A stretch of DNA of 64,000 nucleotides from CAUSKK01 sp963532425 (GCA_963532425.1 CAUSKK010000006.1:38818-102817); one strand, 5' to 3'. Counted from the first letter of the stretch, positions 1 to 9,094 are shown. The notes: a model not told the origin generated them from the letters alone. Numbers and translations: made by a program.

Positions 1-74
1 TAGCCGCTCTCGCGCAGGCCGGTGGCCAGGGAGTTGGCGGCCTCCACGTCGTCTTCGATGATGAGCACTTGCAT
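1..74 (-). CDS. Response regulator receiver domain (N-terminal fragment)
   Basis: The window cuts this gene, leaving about 24 N-terminal residues. They begin MQVLIIEDD, the hydrophobic beta-strand plus acidic pocket that opens two-component receiver domains; the Asp pair would bind Mg2+ next to the phosphorylated Asp, which lies outside the window. The ATG at 74 is preferred over the one at 80 because AGGAG at 81-85 is 6 bp upstream of the former and touches the latter. It starts 9 bp after the sppA stop, so the two are probably co-transcribed. The output domain cannot be seen, so an OmpR-type assignment would be a guess. Confidence 0.75.
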   Translation of the reverse strand, partial: MQVLIIEDDVEAANSLATGLRESG

Positions 75-83
75 GGCCATCTC

Positions 84-995
84 CTAGCGCAGGGCGGGGG
101 TGGTTTGTAGGGCGGCGCGCAGGCCCTGGCTCAGGCCGTTGCTGTGCACCCGTTGCAGCTCCTGCATGAAGCTGCGTTCGGCCCGGTAGTAGTGGCGCGG
201 CAGGTCGTTGAATTCCCGTTCCACCACCTCGCCCACCGAGGCCAAATCGTCCACCAGGCCCAGCTCCTTGGCCTTGGTGCCGGTCCAGAAGAGACCGCTG
301 AACAAATCCGGGTCGCCCACCAGCTTTTTACCCCGGCCGGTTTTCACCGCTTCGATGAACTGCTGGTGCATATCGTCGAGCAGGCTCTGGAGGAATTTCA
401 CCTCCTCCGGGTCGAGCTCCTTGGCGCCGTTGAGGAAGTTTTTATGCTTGCCGGCGGTGAAGGTGCGGGCCTCCAGGCCGAGCTTCTCCAGCAGGTCGCC
501 ATAGCCAAAGTTGGAGCTAATCACGCCGATGGAACCGACGATGCTGCTCGGGTCGGCATAGATTTTGTCGGCGCCGACGGCCATGTAGTAGCCGCCGGAG
601 GCGCCCACGTCGCTAATCACGGCGTAGATGGGCAGGTCGTCCCGCTTCTGTTTCAGCGCGCGCAGGGCCCGGAAGACCTGGGCCGATTGCACCGGCGAGC
701 CGCCCGGCGAATTGATGTCGAGGATAATGGCCTTGGTGTGCCGGTTATCGCTGGCCTTTTTCAGCCGGCTGATGATGCTGTCGGCGTTGGCCTCCTCCTG
801 CAGGCCGATAAGGCCGTGAATCTCAATCACCGCCACCTGCTCGCGGCCGCCCCGGCCGAGGGAGCCGAGGATAAAAAATAAGATGAGCAGCGTCCAAAAG
901 ATGCGCTTCCACAGCCGGCCGCGCTGGCGGCTGCGAATTTCCTTCTGGACCAGCTCCAGCACGCCATTGAGGGCGGTTTTTTCCTGTTCGTTCAT
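84..995 (-). CDS. sppA: Signal peptide peptidase SppA, short (36 kDa) type
   Basis: This 303-aa membrane serine protease should degrade signal peptides left in the inner membrane after secretion. Residues about 30-48 form one hydrophobic anchor, so the catalytic domain is periplasmic. The ClpP/crotonase-like core shows INSPGG, then GASGGYYMA carrying the nucleophile Ser, GSIGVI, and a downstream TAGKHKNF segment carrying the likely general-base Lys. The length fits the short SppA family rather than the double-length E. coli enzyme. The gene is followed at once by a response regulator gene. Codon use matches the surrounding genome. Confidence 0.9.
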   Translation of the reverse strand: MNEQEKTALNGVLELVQKEIRSRQRGRLWKRIFWTLLILFFILGSLGRGGREQVAVIEIHGLIGLQEEANADSIISRLKKASDNRHTKAIILDINSPGGSPVQSAQVFRALRALKQKRDDLPIYAVISDVGASGGYYMAVGADKIYADPSSIVGSIGVISSNFGYGDLLEKLGLEARTFTAGKHKNFLNGAKELDPEEVKFLQSLLDDMHQQFIEAVKTGRGKKLVGDPDLFSGLFWTGTKAKELGLVDDLASVGEVVEREFNDLPRHYYRAERSFMQELQRVHSNGLSQGLRAALQTTPALR

Positions 996-1106
996 GGGTT
1001 CTCCGATAGATAAACACTGTGTCCATATGTTAATGCAGCGGCCCGGCGGGCGCGACGGGAAGCGCTTCGTTCGGAGCGGCCCGGGGGAGCGCTTCGCCCC
1101 GACGGT

Positions 1107-1283
1107 TCAGCTGTAGGTCATGATGACCCGGTTGGCCTCCGGCTCGTAGAACGGCAGCATGCCATCGGCGCCGCCCTTGCCCCAGCGCTAGCCGGGGTGC
1201 AGGCGCCCGTCGTCGTCGCTCGTGTCGAGGCGGAAGGTCGGCGGCGGGTCGATGCTCGGCACGCCGGGCGCGGTAGGCGTCAT
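1107..1283 (-). pseudogene. Degenerate gene remnant
   Basis: Reading the minus strand from the ATG at 1283 gives about 30 codons, an in-frame TAG, then a continuation ending FYEPEANRVIMTYS at a TGA (1107-1109). The sequence has native high GC and plausible protein composition, but the stop and another open frame starting slightly upstream suggest decay. I do not recognise the family. It lies between sppA and the AT-rich patch, so it may be the end of a gene disrupted by that insertion. It could also be non-coding. Confidence 0.3.
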
Positions 1284-1481
1284 AGTCGGCCCGGGGGGCC
1301 ATAGCGACTCATGGCAACTCCAAAGGGGCCATTAGGGCCGAGAAAGGTTTTATATAGGTTTTATAGCGTTAAAAACTTATATAATTAAGTTTATTTAAGT
1401 ATTGAAAATTAGGATAATAATTAAATATTATTCTGCGTTAAAAATTTTCGTCCAATTTAATTTTATAGGTAAATAAATGAA

Positions 1482-2322
1482 ATGAAGAGTTTTACAAATA
1501 AAATTTTTAGTAATCTTGATAAGATATCTATATATATGTTTATATTGAATATGCTTATATTTTTAGTAGGGGTCGTTTTGGTTCTTTGTCTTAATGAAAA
1601 TGGGTCGGGAAAATTATCAAATCTAATTAATCTATGTGTGGCTTTTGGAACAATAGCATCAGCAGCGGGCCTATTATATTTCGGAAGAGACTTATTTTCT
1701 AAAAATAATAAACATATATAAACGTCTGTCATATGCAATTCCTCGTGTTAATTCAGTCAAAACCCCTGAACAATTTAACAGTAAGATTAAAAAAAGCCTT
1801 CTTACAAGTAAGATTTTTACGTGGATTAAATTAGATGATTATTTTATATTATTATATCAACTTATTAAATTTGTAGATAAAAACGCTCCTAACGATAAAA
1901 ATTTATATATTAATCTTGTAAAAACAAAAACACCTCCGTATTTAGCTTTTATTGCTGTACTAAATAGTTATTATATAAGTGAATACGACAAAGAATTTCA
2001 AGAGCTTGTTAATAAATATGCTTTTTTAGAATATCTGCCTATTGATAATTACGACTGGATAACTGATGTTTATGCACCCAAATATAAATATATTGAAACA
2101 AGTTCTCGAGGAATAGAAGAAAGAAAAAAACAAACAGAAGAGGAAGTAAGTAAGAGAAGACTTGGACCAAGAATTGATTCTTTATTAATTAAATTAGATG
2201 AAATGGAAAATTATGCGGATAATTTGCAAAATATCAAAATTGAATTCTTTCCGAAATTAGTTTGGGGCAAGGATATTAAAATAAAAATTTTACAGGCAAA
2301 ATCTAGACAAATTTTAGATTAA
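1482..2322 (+). pseudogene. Frameshifted hypothetical membrane-anchored protein
   Basis: The first frame (1482-1721) encodes 79 aa, MKSFTNKIF..., with two hydrophobic segments (about residues 17-36 and 47-66) and ends at TAA 1719-1721. A second frame (codons in phase with 1714) stays open without an ATG for about 200 codons to TAA 2320-2322. It reads KRLSYAIPRVNSV..., then a charged region around EERKKQTEEEVSKRR. The join lies in an A/T-rich run, so one gene of about 280 aa with a single frameshift at about 1700-1720 is the simplest reading. A sequencing error or programmed slippage is not excluded. Codon use is AT-rich, unlike all neighbours. I recognise no family. Confidence 0.55.
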
Positions 2323-2338
2323 TTTAAAAATTAATCTA
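2315..2338. terminator. AT-rich hairpin at the end of the AT-rich gene
   Basis: A perfect 9-bp inverted repeat (TAGATTAAT / ATTAATCTA) with a 6-nt loop overlaps the stop codon of the frameshifted gene. No clean T run follows, so terminator activity is uncertain. Confidence 0.4.
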
Positions 2339-2443
2339 GAGATTGGTCCTGCAATAGTTTCACTTGGTAAACGTACAGTTTCCTTATTTTAGGGTGTTCC
2401 TTTTCCTAAACGGCCCGTAAGCCGGGCCCCGGGCGGCCGGGAC

Positions 2444-2449
2444 TATAAT
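2444..2449 (+). promoter_or_regulatory. Probable -10 box for the DASS transporter gene
   Basis: A consensus TATAAT lies 45 bp upstream of the ATG at 2495, just outside the AT-rich patch. No clear -35 is visible in the GC-rich sequence upstream, so the promoter is tentative. The gene has a good AAGGAG ribosome site at 2484-2489. Confidence 0.4.
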
Positions 2450-2494
2450 TTTTTTCGGTTTTGCTTCCCTTTTTTTATCCTCAAGGAGTTTTCC

Positions 2495-4030
2495 ATGTCT
2501 GCCTCTCCGGCCTTCCCCAATCAGGTGAAATGGGGGCCGCTGCTGGTCATCGTGCTGGTGGCCACGGCCCTGCTGCTGTTCATCGACCCGGCCACCTTCC
2601 CCAGCTTTACCCTCACCGACAAGGACGGCCAGCCCTACACCGCCGCCCTGAGCCAGGACGCCTGGCTGACGGTGGTGATTTTCATCGCCTGCATCGCCGC
2701 CATCGTCGCCAACGTCCTGCCCATTGGCGCCATCGGCATCATCGGCATCACCGTCTATGCGGTGCTTATGGGCCTGTTCCACGCCGTCGGCGCCCCGGAC
2801 AGCGAAAAAATCACCGCCCAATGGGTGGGCGTGGCCCTGTCCGAGCTCGACGCCTCGCTGATTTGGCTGATTGTCTGCGCCTTCCTGGTCGCCCGGGGCT
2901 TTATCAAAACCGGCTTCGGCAAGCGCATCGCCCTGCTGATGATTCGGCTGCTCGGCAAGCGCACCCTCGGCCTGGCCTACGGTCTGGCCGTCGCCGATTT
3001 GCTTCTGGCCCCGGCCATGCCCTCCAACACCGCCCGCTGTGGCGGCGTCATCTATCCCATCGCCAACTCCCTGGCCCTGAGCTACGATTCCAAGCCCAAC
3101 GACCCCTCCAGCCGGCGCCTCGGTTCCTTCCTGATTACCTGCATCGGCACCGTCAATGACATCACCTCGGCCGTCTTCCTCACTGCCTTCACCGGCAACC
3201 TGCTGGCGGTGAAACTGGCGGCCCAGGCCGGCGTCGAATTCAGCTTCGCCAGCTGGTTCCTCTATGCCAGCGTGCCCTGTCTGGTGGCACTGCTGCTGGT
3301 GCCGCTGTTCGTCTATCTGGTCAATCCGCCCACGGTGAAAAAGACGCCCGAGGCGCCCCGGCTCGCCGCCCAGCAGCTGGCCGAAATGGGCCCGATGAGC
3401 TACGGCGAGAAAATCATGGCCCTGACGGTGCTGCTGCTGCTGACGCTCTGGGTCGGTGGCAAATATCTGCACATCGACGCCACCGCCGCCGCCATGATTG
3501 GCCTCTGCTTCCTGCTCCTGTCCAGCGTGCTGACCTGGGAGGACGTCAAGGCCGAGAAGGGCGCCTGGGATACGCTGATTTGGTTCGCCGCCCTGCTGAT
3601 GATGGCCACCCAGCTGCGCGAACTGGGCTTCACCGACTGGTTCGGCGGCCTGCTGTCCTCGGAGCTGCTGGCCCTGGCGGCGGGGTTGCACTGGGTTACG
3701 GTGCTGCTGCTGCTGAACGCCATCTATCTCTATACCCACTATTTCTTCGCCAGCGGCAACGCCCAGATTGCGGCGCTCTATACGGTCTTCCTCGGCGTCG
3801 CCGGCGGGCTGGGCGTTCCCCTGGCGCCGGCGGCCTTTATGCTGGCCATCACCTCCAACCTCTACTGCTCGCTGACCCAGTACACCCACGCCCGGGGCCC
3901 TATCCTCTTCGGTTCCGGCTATGTCAGCACCACGGTCTGGTGGCGCACCGGCTTTCTGGTAACGCTGCTGACCCAGGCGATTTTCTTCACGGTCGGCCTG
4001 TTCTGGTGGAAGCTGATGGGCCTGTACTAG
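2495..4030 (+). CDS. DASS-family anion:Na+/H+ or dicarboxylate transporter
   Basis: This 511-aa inner-membrane protein has about 11-13 hydrophobic segments and resembles the divalent anion:sodium symporter family (CitT/TtdT/2-oxoglutarate-malate translocator branch). Visible features include a polar PSNTARCGG segment in mid-protein, the position of the family's substrate-binding SNT motif, and a second loop near SGNAQIAALY in the C-terminal half. Likely substrates are di- or tricarboxylates such as malate, 2-oxoglutarate, citrate or tartrate; the sequence does not decide. It appears monocistronic. The start is set by AAGGAG 6 bp upstream. Confidence 0.85.
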   Translation: MSASPAFPNQVKWGPLLVIVLVATALLLFIDPATFPSFTLTDKDGQPYTAALSQDAWLTVVIFIACIAAIVANVLPIGAIGIIGITVYAVLMGLFHAVGAPDSEKITAQWVGVALSELDASLIWLIVCAFLVARGFIKTGFGKRIALLMIRLLGKRTLGLAYGLAVADLLLAPAMPSNTARCGGVIYPIANSLALSYDSKPNDPSSRRLGSFLITCIGTVNDITSAVFLTAFTGNLLAVKLAAQAGVEFSFASWFLYASVPCLVALLLVPLFVYLVNPPTVKKTPEAPRLAAQQLAEMGPMSYGEKIMALTVLLLLTLWVGGKYLHIDATAAAMIGLCFLLLSSVLTWEDVKAEKGAWDTLIWFAALLMMATQLRELGFTDWFGGLLSSELLALAAGLHWVTVLLLLNAIYLYTHYFFASGNAQIAALYTVFLGVAGGLGVPLAPAAFMLAITSNLYCSLTQYTHARGPILFGSGYVSTTVWWRTGFLVTLLTQAIFFTVGLFWWKLMGLY

Positions 4031-4497
4031 GCGCTTCCTCTTCTTTCTGTCTAACCCCTGCTTTCCCCGGCCCGGGCGAAGAGGGGAGCGCTTCCGGCGG
4101 GCCCTTTAGAAGGAAGCGCTTCGACCTAAAAACCCAGAAGGAAGCGCTTCCCTCTCTGGGCCAGGAACGAAGCGCTTCGTTTTGACCGTCCCCAAGGAAG
4201 CGCTTCGGTTTTACGGGCCGGGGCCGAAGCGCTTCCTCCGGCGCCCGTTACCCTTTATTCAGACGGCCATTAGTCGGAGGTAAAAACGGCCTTCAAGCCG
4301 GCGAAGGCCGCCCGGAATCTAGCTCCCCGGCCCGCGCCCGTTACCATTTATTCAGACGGTCGTTATTTGGCGGTTAAAGTGGCCTTCAATTCAGCCCCGC
4401 CAATCATCGCCGCTCCCCCAAGCAGATTAATCAATCAATTGTTGGCCCCAAAGCCCCTACAGTCATAGGCTGTTTCTGCCCCTTTCAGGAGATTGTC
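4031..4497. repeat. Palindrome island with a 56-bp direct repeat
   Basis: No gene is supported in this 467-bp gap. The first 200 bp hold a run of GAAGCGCTTC copies and near copies, at about 4087-4235. The rest holds two copies of a 56-bp unit. The ribosome site for the sugar permease (CAGGAG) lies at the right end. Confidence 0.8.
4241..4389 (-). repeat. Two diverged copies of a 56-bp unit resembling a gene 3' end
   Basis: Units at 4241-4296 and 4334-4389 share long identical blocks. Each contains TTCAGACGG, which resembles the core of the Neisseria DNA uptake sequence read on the other strand. On the minus strand both read as a short C-terminal tail followed by a stop: LKATLTAK* in the upstream copy (4334-4389) and LKAVFTSD* in the downstream one. 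They look like the duplicated end of a vanished minus-strand gene; up to about 18 codons ahead of the upstream tail remain open. Confidence 0.6.
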
Positions 4498-5856
4498 ATG
4501 ACCGATACCGTTCCGCAAACGACATCGCCGGGCCTGCCCGCCCTGGCCAAAAGCACCATTTGGCTAATCAGCTTTGGCTTCCTCGGCGTCCAGACCGCCT
4601 TCACCCTGCAGAGCTCGCAGATGAGCCGCATCTTCCAAACCCTCGGTGCCGACCCGCACAGCCTCGGCTGGTTCTTTATTCTGCCGCCGCTGGCCGGCCT
4701 GCTGGTACAGCCCATCGTCGGCCACTACTCCGACCGCACCTGGGCGCCGCGCCTCGGCGGCCGCCGCCTGCCCTACCTGCTCTACGGGGCCCTCATCGCC
4801 GTGCTGGTGATGGTACTGATGCCGAACTCCGGCAGCTTCGGCTTCGGCCCCACGGCGGCGCTGATTTTCGGCGCGCTGATGATTGCGCTGCTCGACATTT
4901 CCTCCAATATGGCCATGCAGCCCTTCAAGATGATGGTCGGCGACATGGTCAATGACGAGCAGAAAAGCTACGCCTACGGCATTCAGAGCTTCCTGGCCAA
5001 CGGCGGTTCGGTGGTGGCGGCCATTCTGCCCTTCCTCTTTGCCGCCATCGGCCTGGCCAACACGGCACCGGCCGGCGTGGTGCCGCAATCGGTGGTGGTG
5101 GCCTTCTATGTGGGCGCCGGCCTGCTGGTGGTTACCAGCGCTCTGACCCTCTTTAAGGTTAAGGAGTATGACCCGGCCACCTACGCCCGCTACCACGGCA
5201 TTAGTCCGGAAGCCAACCAGGAAACCGTCGGCTGGATGAAACTGCTGAAGGACGCGCCCACCGCCTTCTGGACCGTGTCCCTGACCCAATTCTTCTGCTG
5301 GTTCGCCTTCCAATACCTGTGGCTGTACTCCGTCGGGGCCATCGCCGCCAACGTGTGGGAGACCACCGACCCGACCTCCGCCGCCTATCAGGAGGCGGGC
5401 AACTGGAACGGCGTACTCGCGGCGGTGCAGTCCATCGCCGCCGTGGCCTGTTCCTATGTGCTGGCGAAGGTTCCCAACCGCTACCACAAGCAGGGCTACT
5501 TCGCCTGCCTGGCCCTGGGCGCCCTGGGCTTCCTGTCCATCGCCTATGTGGGCAATAAATATGTGCTGATTCTGTCCTTCATTCTGGTGGGCATCGCCTG
5601 GGCCGGCATCATCACCTACCCGCTGACCATCGTTACCAACGCTTTGAGCGGCAAGCACATGGGCACCTATCTGGGCCTGTTCAACGGTTCCATCTGCCTG
5701 CCGCAGATAGTGGCCTCCTTCGTGAGCTTTAGCCTCTTCCCCATGCTTGGCCATTCCCAGGCGAAGATGTTCATCGCCGCCGGTCTGGTGCTGCTGCTGG
5801 GCGCTTTCTCGGTTTTCCTTATTAAGGAAACCCACGCCAAGGGCGGCAGCGTGTGA
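4498..5856 (+). CDS. MFS sugar (probably maltose) permease, SUT/SLC45-like
   Basis: This 452-aa protein has about 12 transmembrane helices and resembles sucrose/maltose:H+ symporters. The loop after helix 2 carries GHYSDRTWAPRLGGRR, an RxGGRR-type signature typical of the SUT/SLC45 group. It is the first gene of a four-gene operon with aldose epimerase, maltose phosphorylase and beta-phosphoglucomutase. The context therefore points to maltose uptake without phosphorylation. The gene order matches the Neisseria meningitidis maltose locus as I remember it. Its stop overlaps the next gene's GTG start. CAGGAG at 4487-4492 sets the ATG. Confidence 0.88.
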   Translation: MTDTVPQTTSPGLPALAKSTIWLISFGFLGVQTAFTLQSSQMSRIFQTLGADPHSLGWFFILPPLAGLLVQPIVGHYSDRTWAPRLGGRRLPYLLYGALIAVLVMVLMPNSGSFGFGPTAALIFGALMIALLDISSNMAMQPFKMMVGDMVNDEQKSYAYGIQSFLANGGSVVAAILPFLFAAIGLANTAPAGVVPQSVVVAFYVGAGLLVVTSALTLFKVKEYDPATYARYHGISPEANQETVGWMKLLKDAPTAFWTVSLTQFFCWFAFQYLWLYSVGAIAANVWETTDPTSAAYQEAGNWNGVLAAVQSIAAVACSYVLAKVPNRYHKQGYFACLALGALGFLSIAYVGNKYVLILSFILVGIAWAGIITYPLTIVTNALSGKHMGTYLGLFNGSICLPQIVASFVSFSLFPMLGHSQAKMFIAAGLVLLLGAFSVFLIKETHAKGGSV

Positions 5857-6836
5857 GCGAATTGCCTGAATTTTTCGGCCTGCAGAACGAGCGGGCCATT
5901 CGTGGCCGCTGGCTCGAAAATACCCGGGGCACCCGGGTTTGTGTCCTCGATTTCGGGGGCATCGTCCAGGAGTATTCCCTGGCCACCGAAACCGGCCGCC
6001 TGCCGCTGGTGCTGAGCTACAGCAACGCCAGCGATTACCTGCTGAACCCCTTCAAAATCAACAAACAAATCGGCCGGGTGGCCGGGCGCATCGCCGGCGC
6101 TACCTTCGATTTATTCGGCCGGCGCTGCCCGGTGGAAGCCAACGAGGGCCACAACTGCCTGCACGGCGGTTCCCGGGGGCTGGACCGGCAGACCTTCCAG
6201 CTGGAACCCATCGATGGCCAGCATCTGCGCCTGCGCCTCGCCCTCGACGAGGCCCGGGATGGCTTCCCCGGCGCCCTGGATTTAACCATCGACTACCAGC
6301 TGGCCGAGGACGACCGGCTGACCGTCCGCTACGAGGCCCTGGCCCAGAGCGCCACCGTCTTCGACCCGACCCTGCACATTTACTGGGCCCTGCCCCGCGA
6401 CCTGGCCGGCTGCACGCTGCACATTCCCGCCGGCGAGCACTTCGGCACGGACGGGGAGAAATTGCCGACGGTCCCCGACGGCCGCGCCGATTGTTCCAGT
6501 CCGCGGCCCCTGACCGATTTAATCGGCGAACTGGGCCGGGGCCTGGACGACGGCTACCGGGTGCCCGGCGACCTGAGCCGGCCGGCGGCCATTCTGACCA
6601 GCCCCGATTACCGTGTGGAGCTGTACAGCGACCGCAACGGTCTGGTGCTGTTCAGCGCCAACCCGCTGGACGGTGCCGCCCACGACGCCGGCCACTACAA
6701 CGCCCTGGCCACGGAGCTGCAAACTCTACCCAACAGCCTGGCCCGGCCCGAACTGGGCGACATTCGCCTGCGGGCCGGCCAGCGCCACCAATCCACCCTT
6801 ATTTTTCACCCCCGAAGAGGAAAGACATGTATCTAA
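5853..6836 (+). CDS. galM: Aldose 1-epimerase (mutarotase)
   Basis: The 327-aa protein interconverts alpha and beta anomers of hexoses. The family His-containing motif appears as HNCLHGG, the region normally HxYF as HIYWALP, and the C-terminal Glu region as ATELQTLP. It starts with GTG inside the sequence GTGTGA, giving a 4-bp overlap with the permease stop, and overlaps the next start by 10 bp. Within the operon it would supply the anomer needed downstream, since inverting maltose phosphorylase releases beta-glucose-1-phosphate and free glucose. It could act on maltose or glucose. Confidence 0.9.
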   Translation: MSELPEFFGLQNERAIRGRWLENTRGTRVCVLDFGGIVQEYSLATETGRLPLVLSYSNASDYLLNPFKINKQIGRVAGRIAGATFDLFGRRCPVEANEGHNCLHGGSRGLDRQTFQLEPIDGQHLRLRLALDEARDGFPGALDLTIDYQLAEDDRLTVRYEALAQSATVFDPTLHIYWALPRDLAGCTLHIPAGEHFGTDGEKLPTVPDGRADCSSPRPLTDLIGELGRGLDDGYRVPGDLSRPAAILTSPDYRVELYSDRNGLVLFSANPLDGAAHDAGHYNALATELQTLPNSLARPELGDIRLRAGQRHQSTLIFHPRRGKTCI

Positions 6837-9094
6837 GAACTATGGAAATTCACCCCTGGAGCCTGCGCAGCACCCAGCTGGAGAAGGAACACAAGCGGCT
6901 CCAGGAGAGCCTGACCAGCCTCGGCAATGGCTACATGGGCCTGCGCGGCAACTTTGAAGAAAGCTACAGCGGCGACAGCCACCTGGGCAGCTACATCGGC
7001 GGCGTCTGGTTCCCGGATAAGACCCGGGTGGGCTGGTGGAAGAACGGCTATCCCAAATACTTTGGCAAGGCCATCAACGCCCTGAACTACTGCAAGGTGG
7101 CCATTTTCGTGGACGAGCAGGAGGTGGATTTGGCCAAGCAGGCCCCCCAGGATTTCCTGCTGGAGCTGGACATGCGCCAGGGCGTGCTGCATCGGCAGTT
7201 CACGGTCTTGGGCGTGCAATTCCGCATCACCAAGTTTCTATCGGTGGCGCAGAAGGAGCTGGCGCTCATTCGCTGGGATGTGGTGGCCACGGACGGCAGA
7301 ACGCATAAGGTGCGCTTCGTCGCCAGCATCGACGCCGATGTGAAGAACGAGGATGCCAACTACGAGGAAAAATTCTGGCAGGTACTGGCGAAGGACGTAG
7401 CTAAAGAGCGCAGCGCCATCGCCACCCAGACCGTGCCCAACCCCTTTGGCGTGGAACAGTTCATCGTGAACGGCGAACAAATCTTCGCCGGCGACTTCAC
7501 CGCCACCGGCGCCAGCGAAAGCGATTGGCAGGTCAGCAACGGCTTCAGCGCCGAGGTGGGCGCCCAGCCGAAGACCTTTGAAAAGCGCGTCATCATCACC
7601 ACCAGCCGCGATTACCCGGACCTGGCCGCGGTGCAGCGGGCCGGCCGGGAGTTGGCGGCGAAAATCGCCCCGGTGCCCTTCGCGGAGCTGCTGGCGGCTC
7701 ACGAAGCCGGCTGGCAGCGGCGCTGGGATATTGCCGACGTGGTCATCACCGGCGACGACGAGGCGCAGCAGGGCATACGCTTTAACCTGTTCCAGCTGTT
7801 CGCCACCTACTACGGCGAGGACGCGCGGCTGAACATCGGCCCCAAGGGCTTCACCGGGGAAAAATACGGCGGCGCCACCTACTGGGACACGGAGGCCTAC
7901 GCGGTGCCGTTGTATTTGGCCCTGGCCGAGCCGGCGGTTACGCGCAATCTGCTGAAGTACCGCCACAACCAGCTGCCCCAGGCCCAGCACAACGCCCGCC
8001 AGCAGGGTTTGGCCGGCGCCCTCTATCCCATGGTTACCTTCACCGGGGTGGAATGCCACAACGAGTGGGAAATCACCTTTGAGGAAATCCACCGCAACGG
8101 CGCCATCGCCTATGCCATTTACAACTACAGCAATTACACCGGCGACGAGAGCTATTTGGCCAAGGAGGGCCTGGAGGTGCTGGTGGAAATCGCCCGCTTC
8201 TGGGCTGACCGGGTGCATTTTTCCCAGCGCCACGGTAAATACATGATTCACGGCGTAACCGGCCCCAACGAGTACGAGAACAACATCAATAACAACTGGT
8301 ACACCAACCGGCTGGCCGCCTGGGTGCTGAGCTACACCAGCGAGGCGCTGCAGAAATACCCGCGGCCGGATTTGAAAGTTAGCGCCGAGGAGCTGGCCCG
8401 CTGGGCGGACATCGTCGCCAAGATGTATTACCCGGAGGACAAGGAGCAGGGCATCTTCGTGCAGCACGACGGCTTCCTGGACAAGGACATTCGCCCGGTC
8501 TCGGCCCTGGCGCCCGAAGATTTACCGCTGAATCAGAAGTGGTCCTGGGACAAAATCCTGCGCTCGCCCTTCATCAAGCAGGCGGACGTGCTCCAGGGCA
8601 TTTACTTCTTCGGCGATAAATTTAGCCTCGACGAGAAGCGCCGCAACTTCGACTACTACGAACCCATGACCGTACACGAAAGTTCCCTGTCGCCGTCCAT
8701 TCACGCCATTCTCGCCGCCGAGCTGGGCAAGGAGGCCAAGGCGGTAGAAATGTACCGGCGCACCGCCCGCCTCGACCTGGACAATTACAACAACGACACC
8801 GAGGACGGCCTGCACATCACTTCCATGACCGGCTCCTGGTTGGCCATCGTCCAGGGCTTCGCGCAAATGAAAACCTGGGGCGGCCAGCTGAGCTTCGCGC
8901 CGTTCCTGCCGGCGGACTGGAGCGGCTACAGCTTCCACATCAACTACCGGGGCCGGCTTATTAAAGTGGCGGTGGACGCCTCGACGGTGCACCTGCAACT
9001 GCTGCAGGGTGAAGCGCTGCCGCTGCAACTCTACGGCGAGGCGCTGACCCTGAGCGGCGAACACAAGGCAGCCCTGCGCAAAGGGGGTAAGTGA
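6827..9094 (+). CDS. mapA: Maltose phosphorylase, GH65
   Basis: The 755-aa cytoplasmic enzyme should split maltose with phosphate into beta-D-glucose-1-phosphate and glucose. It shows the GH65 layout: an N-terminal beta-sandwich starting SLGNGYMGLRGNFEE, an (alpha/alpha)6 barrel, and a C-terminal beta domain. The catalytic acid is the Glu of TGPNEYEN (residue 482); YWDTEAY and HESSLSPSIHA are further family blocks. The ATG at 6827 is preceded by AGAGGAAA. The frame is open upstream through galM, but that part is only a shadow of galM. Trehalose or kojibiose phosphorylase activity is possible within GH65; the operon favours maltose. Confidence 0.92.
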   Translation: MYLRTMEIHPWSLRSTQLEKEHKRLQESLTSLGNGYMGLRGNFEESYSGDSHLGSYIGGVWFPDKTRVGWWKNGYPKYFGKAINALNYCKVAIFVDEQEVDLAKQAPQDFLLELDMRQGVLHRQFTVLGVQFRITKFLSVAQKELALIRWDVVATDGRTHKVRFVASIDADVKNEDANYEEKFWQVLAKDVAKERSAIATQTVPNPFGVEQFIVNGEQIFAGDFTATGASESDWQVSNGFSAEVGAQPKTFEKRVIITTSRDYPDLAAVQRAGRELAAKIAPVPFAELLAAHEAGWQRRWDIADVVITGDDEAQQGIRFNLFQLFATYYGEDARLNIGPKGFTGEKYGGATYWDTEAYAVPLYLALAEPAVTRNLLKYRHNQLPQAQHNARQQGLAGALYPMVTFTGVECHNEWEITFEEIHRNGAIAYAIYNYSNYTGDESYLAKEGLEVLVEIARFWADRVHFSQRHGKYMIHGVTGPNEYENNINNNWYTNRLAAWVLSYTSEALQKYPRPDLKVSAEELARWADIVAKMYYPEDKEQGIFVQHDGFLDKDIRPVSALAPEDLPLNQKWSWDKILRSPFIKQADVLQGIYFFGDKFSLDEKRRNFDYYEPMTVHESSLSPSIHAILAAELGKEAKAVEMYRRTARLDLDNYNNDTEDGLHITSMTGSWLAIVQGFAQMKTWGGQLSFAPFLPADWSGYSFHINYRGRLIKVAVDASTVHLQLLQGEALPLQLYGEALTLSGEHKAALRKGGK

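Larger units (their letters stand above)
1330..2395. other. AT-rich horizontally acquired patch
   Basis: About 1.07 kb of strikingly AT-rich DNA (mostly A/T by eye) is embedded in GC-rich chromosome, with sharp edges near 1330 and 2395. It contains no copy of the GAAGCGCTTC palindrome that fills the rest of the window. It carries one frameshifted membrane gene and ends in a hairpin. No transposase, terminal inverted repeat or target duplication was recognised. Composition and lack of the palindrome argue for recent transfer from an AT-rich donor. Confidence 0.8.

Noticed and set aside
2384..3889. 501-aa minus-strand ORF opposite the DASS transporter
   Set aside because: Gly/Gln/His/Asp-rich mirror of a hydrophobic gene in GC-rich DNA; no domain and no ribosome site.
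4241..4389. True Neisseria DNA uptake sequences
   Set aside because: Only two were noticed, both inside one duplicated unit. That is far too few for a functioning uptake signal in 64 kb.
5939..6826. Upstream extension of maltose phosphorylase
   Set aside because: It is an out-of-frame shadow of galM with Pro/Arg-rich low-complexity sequence.
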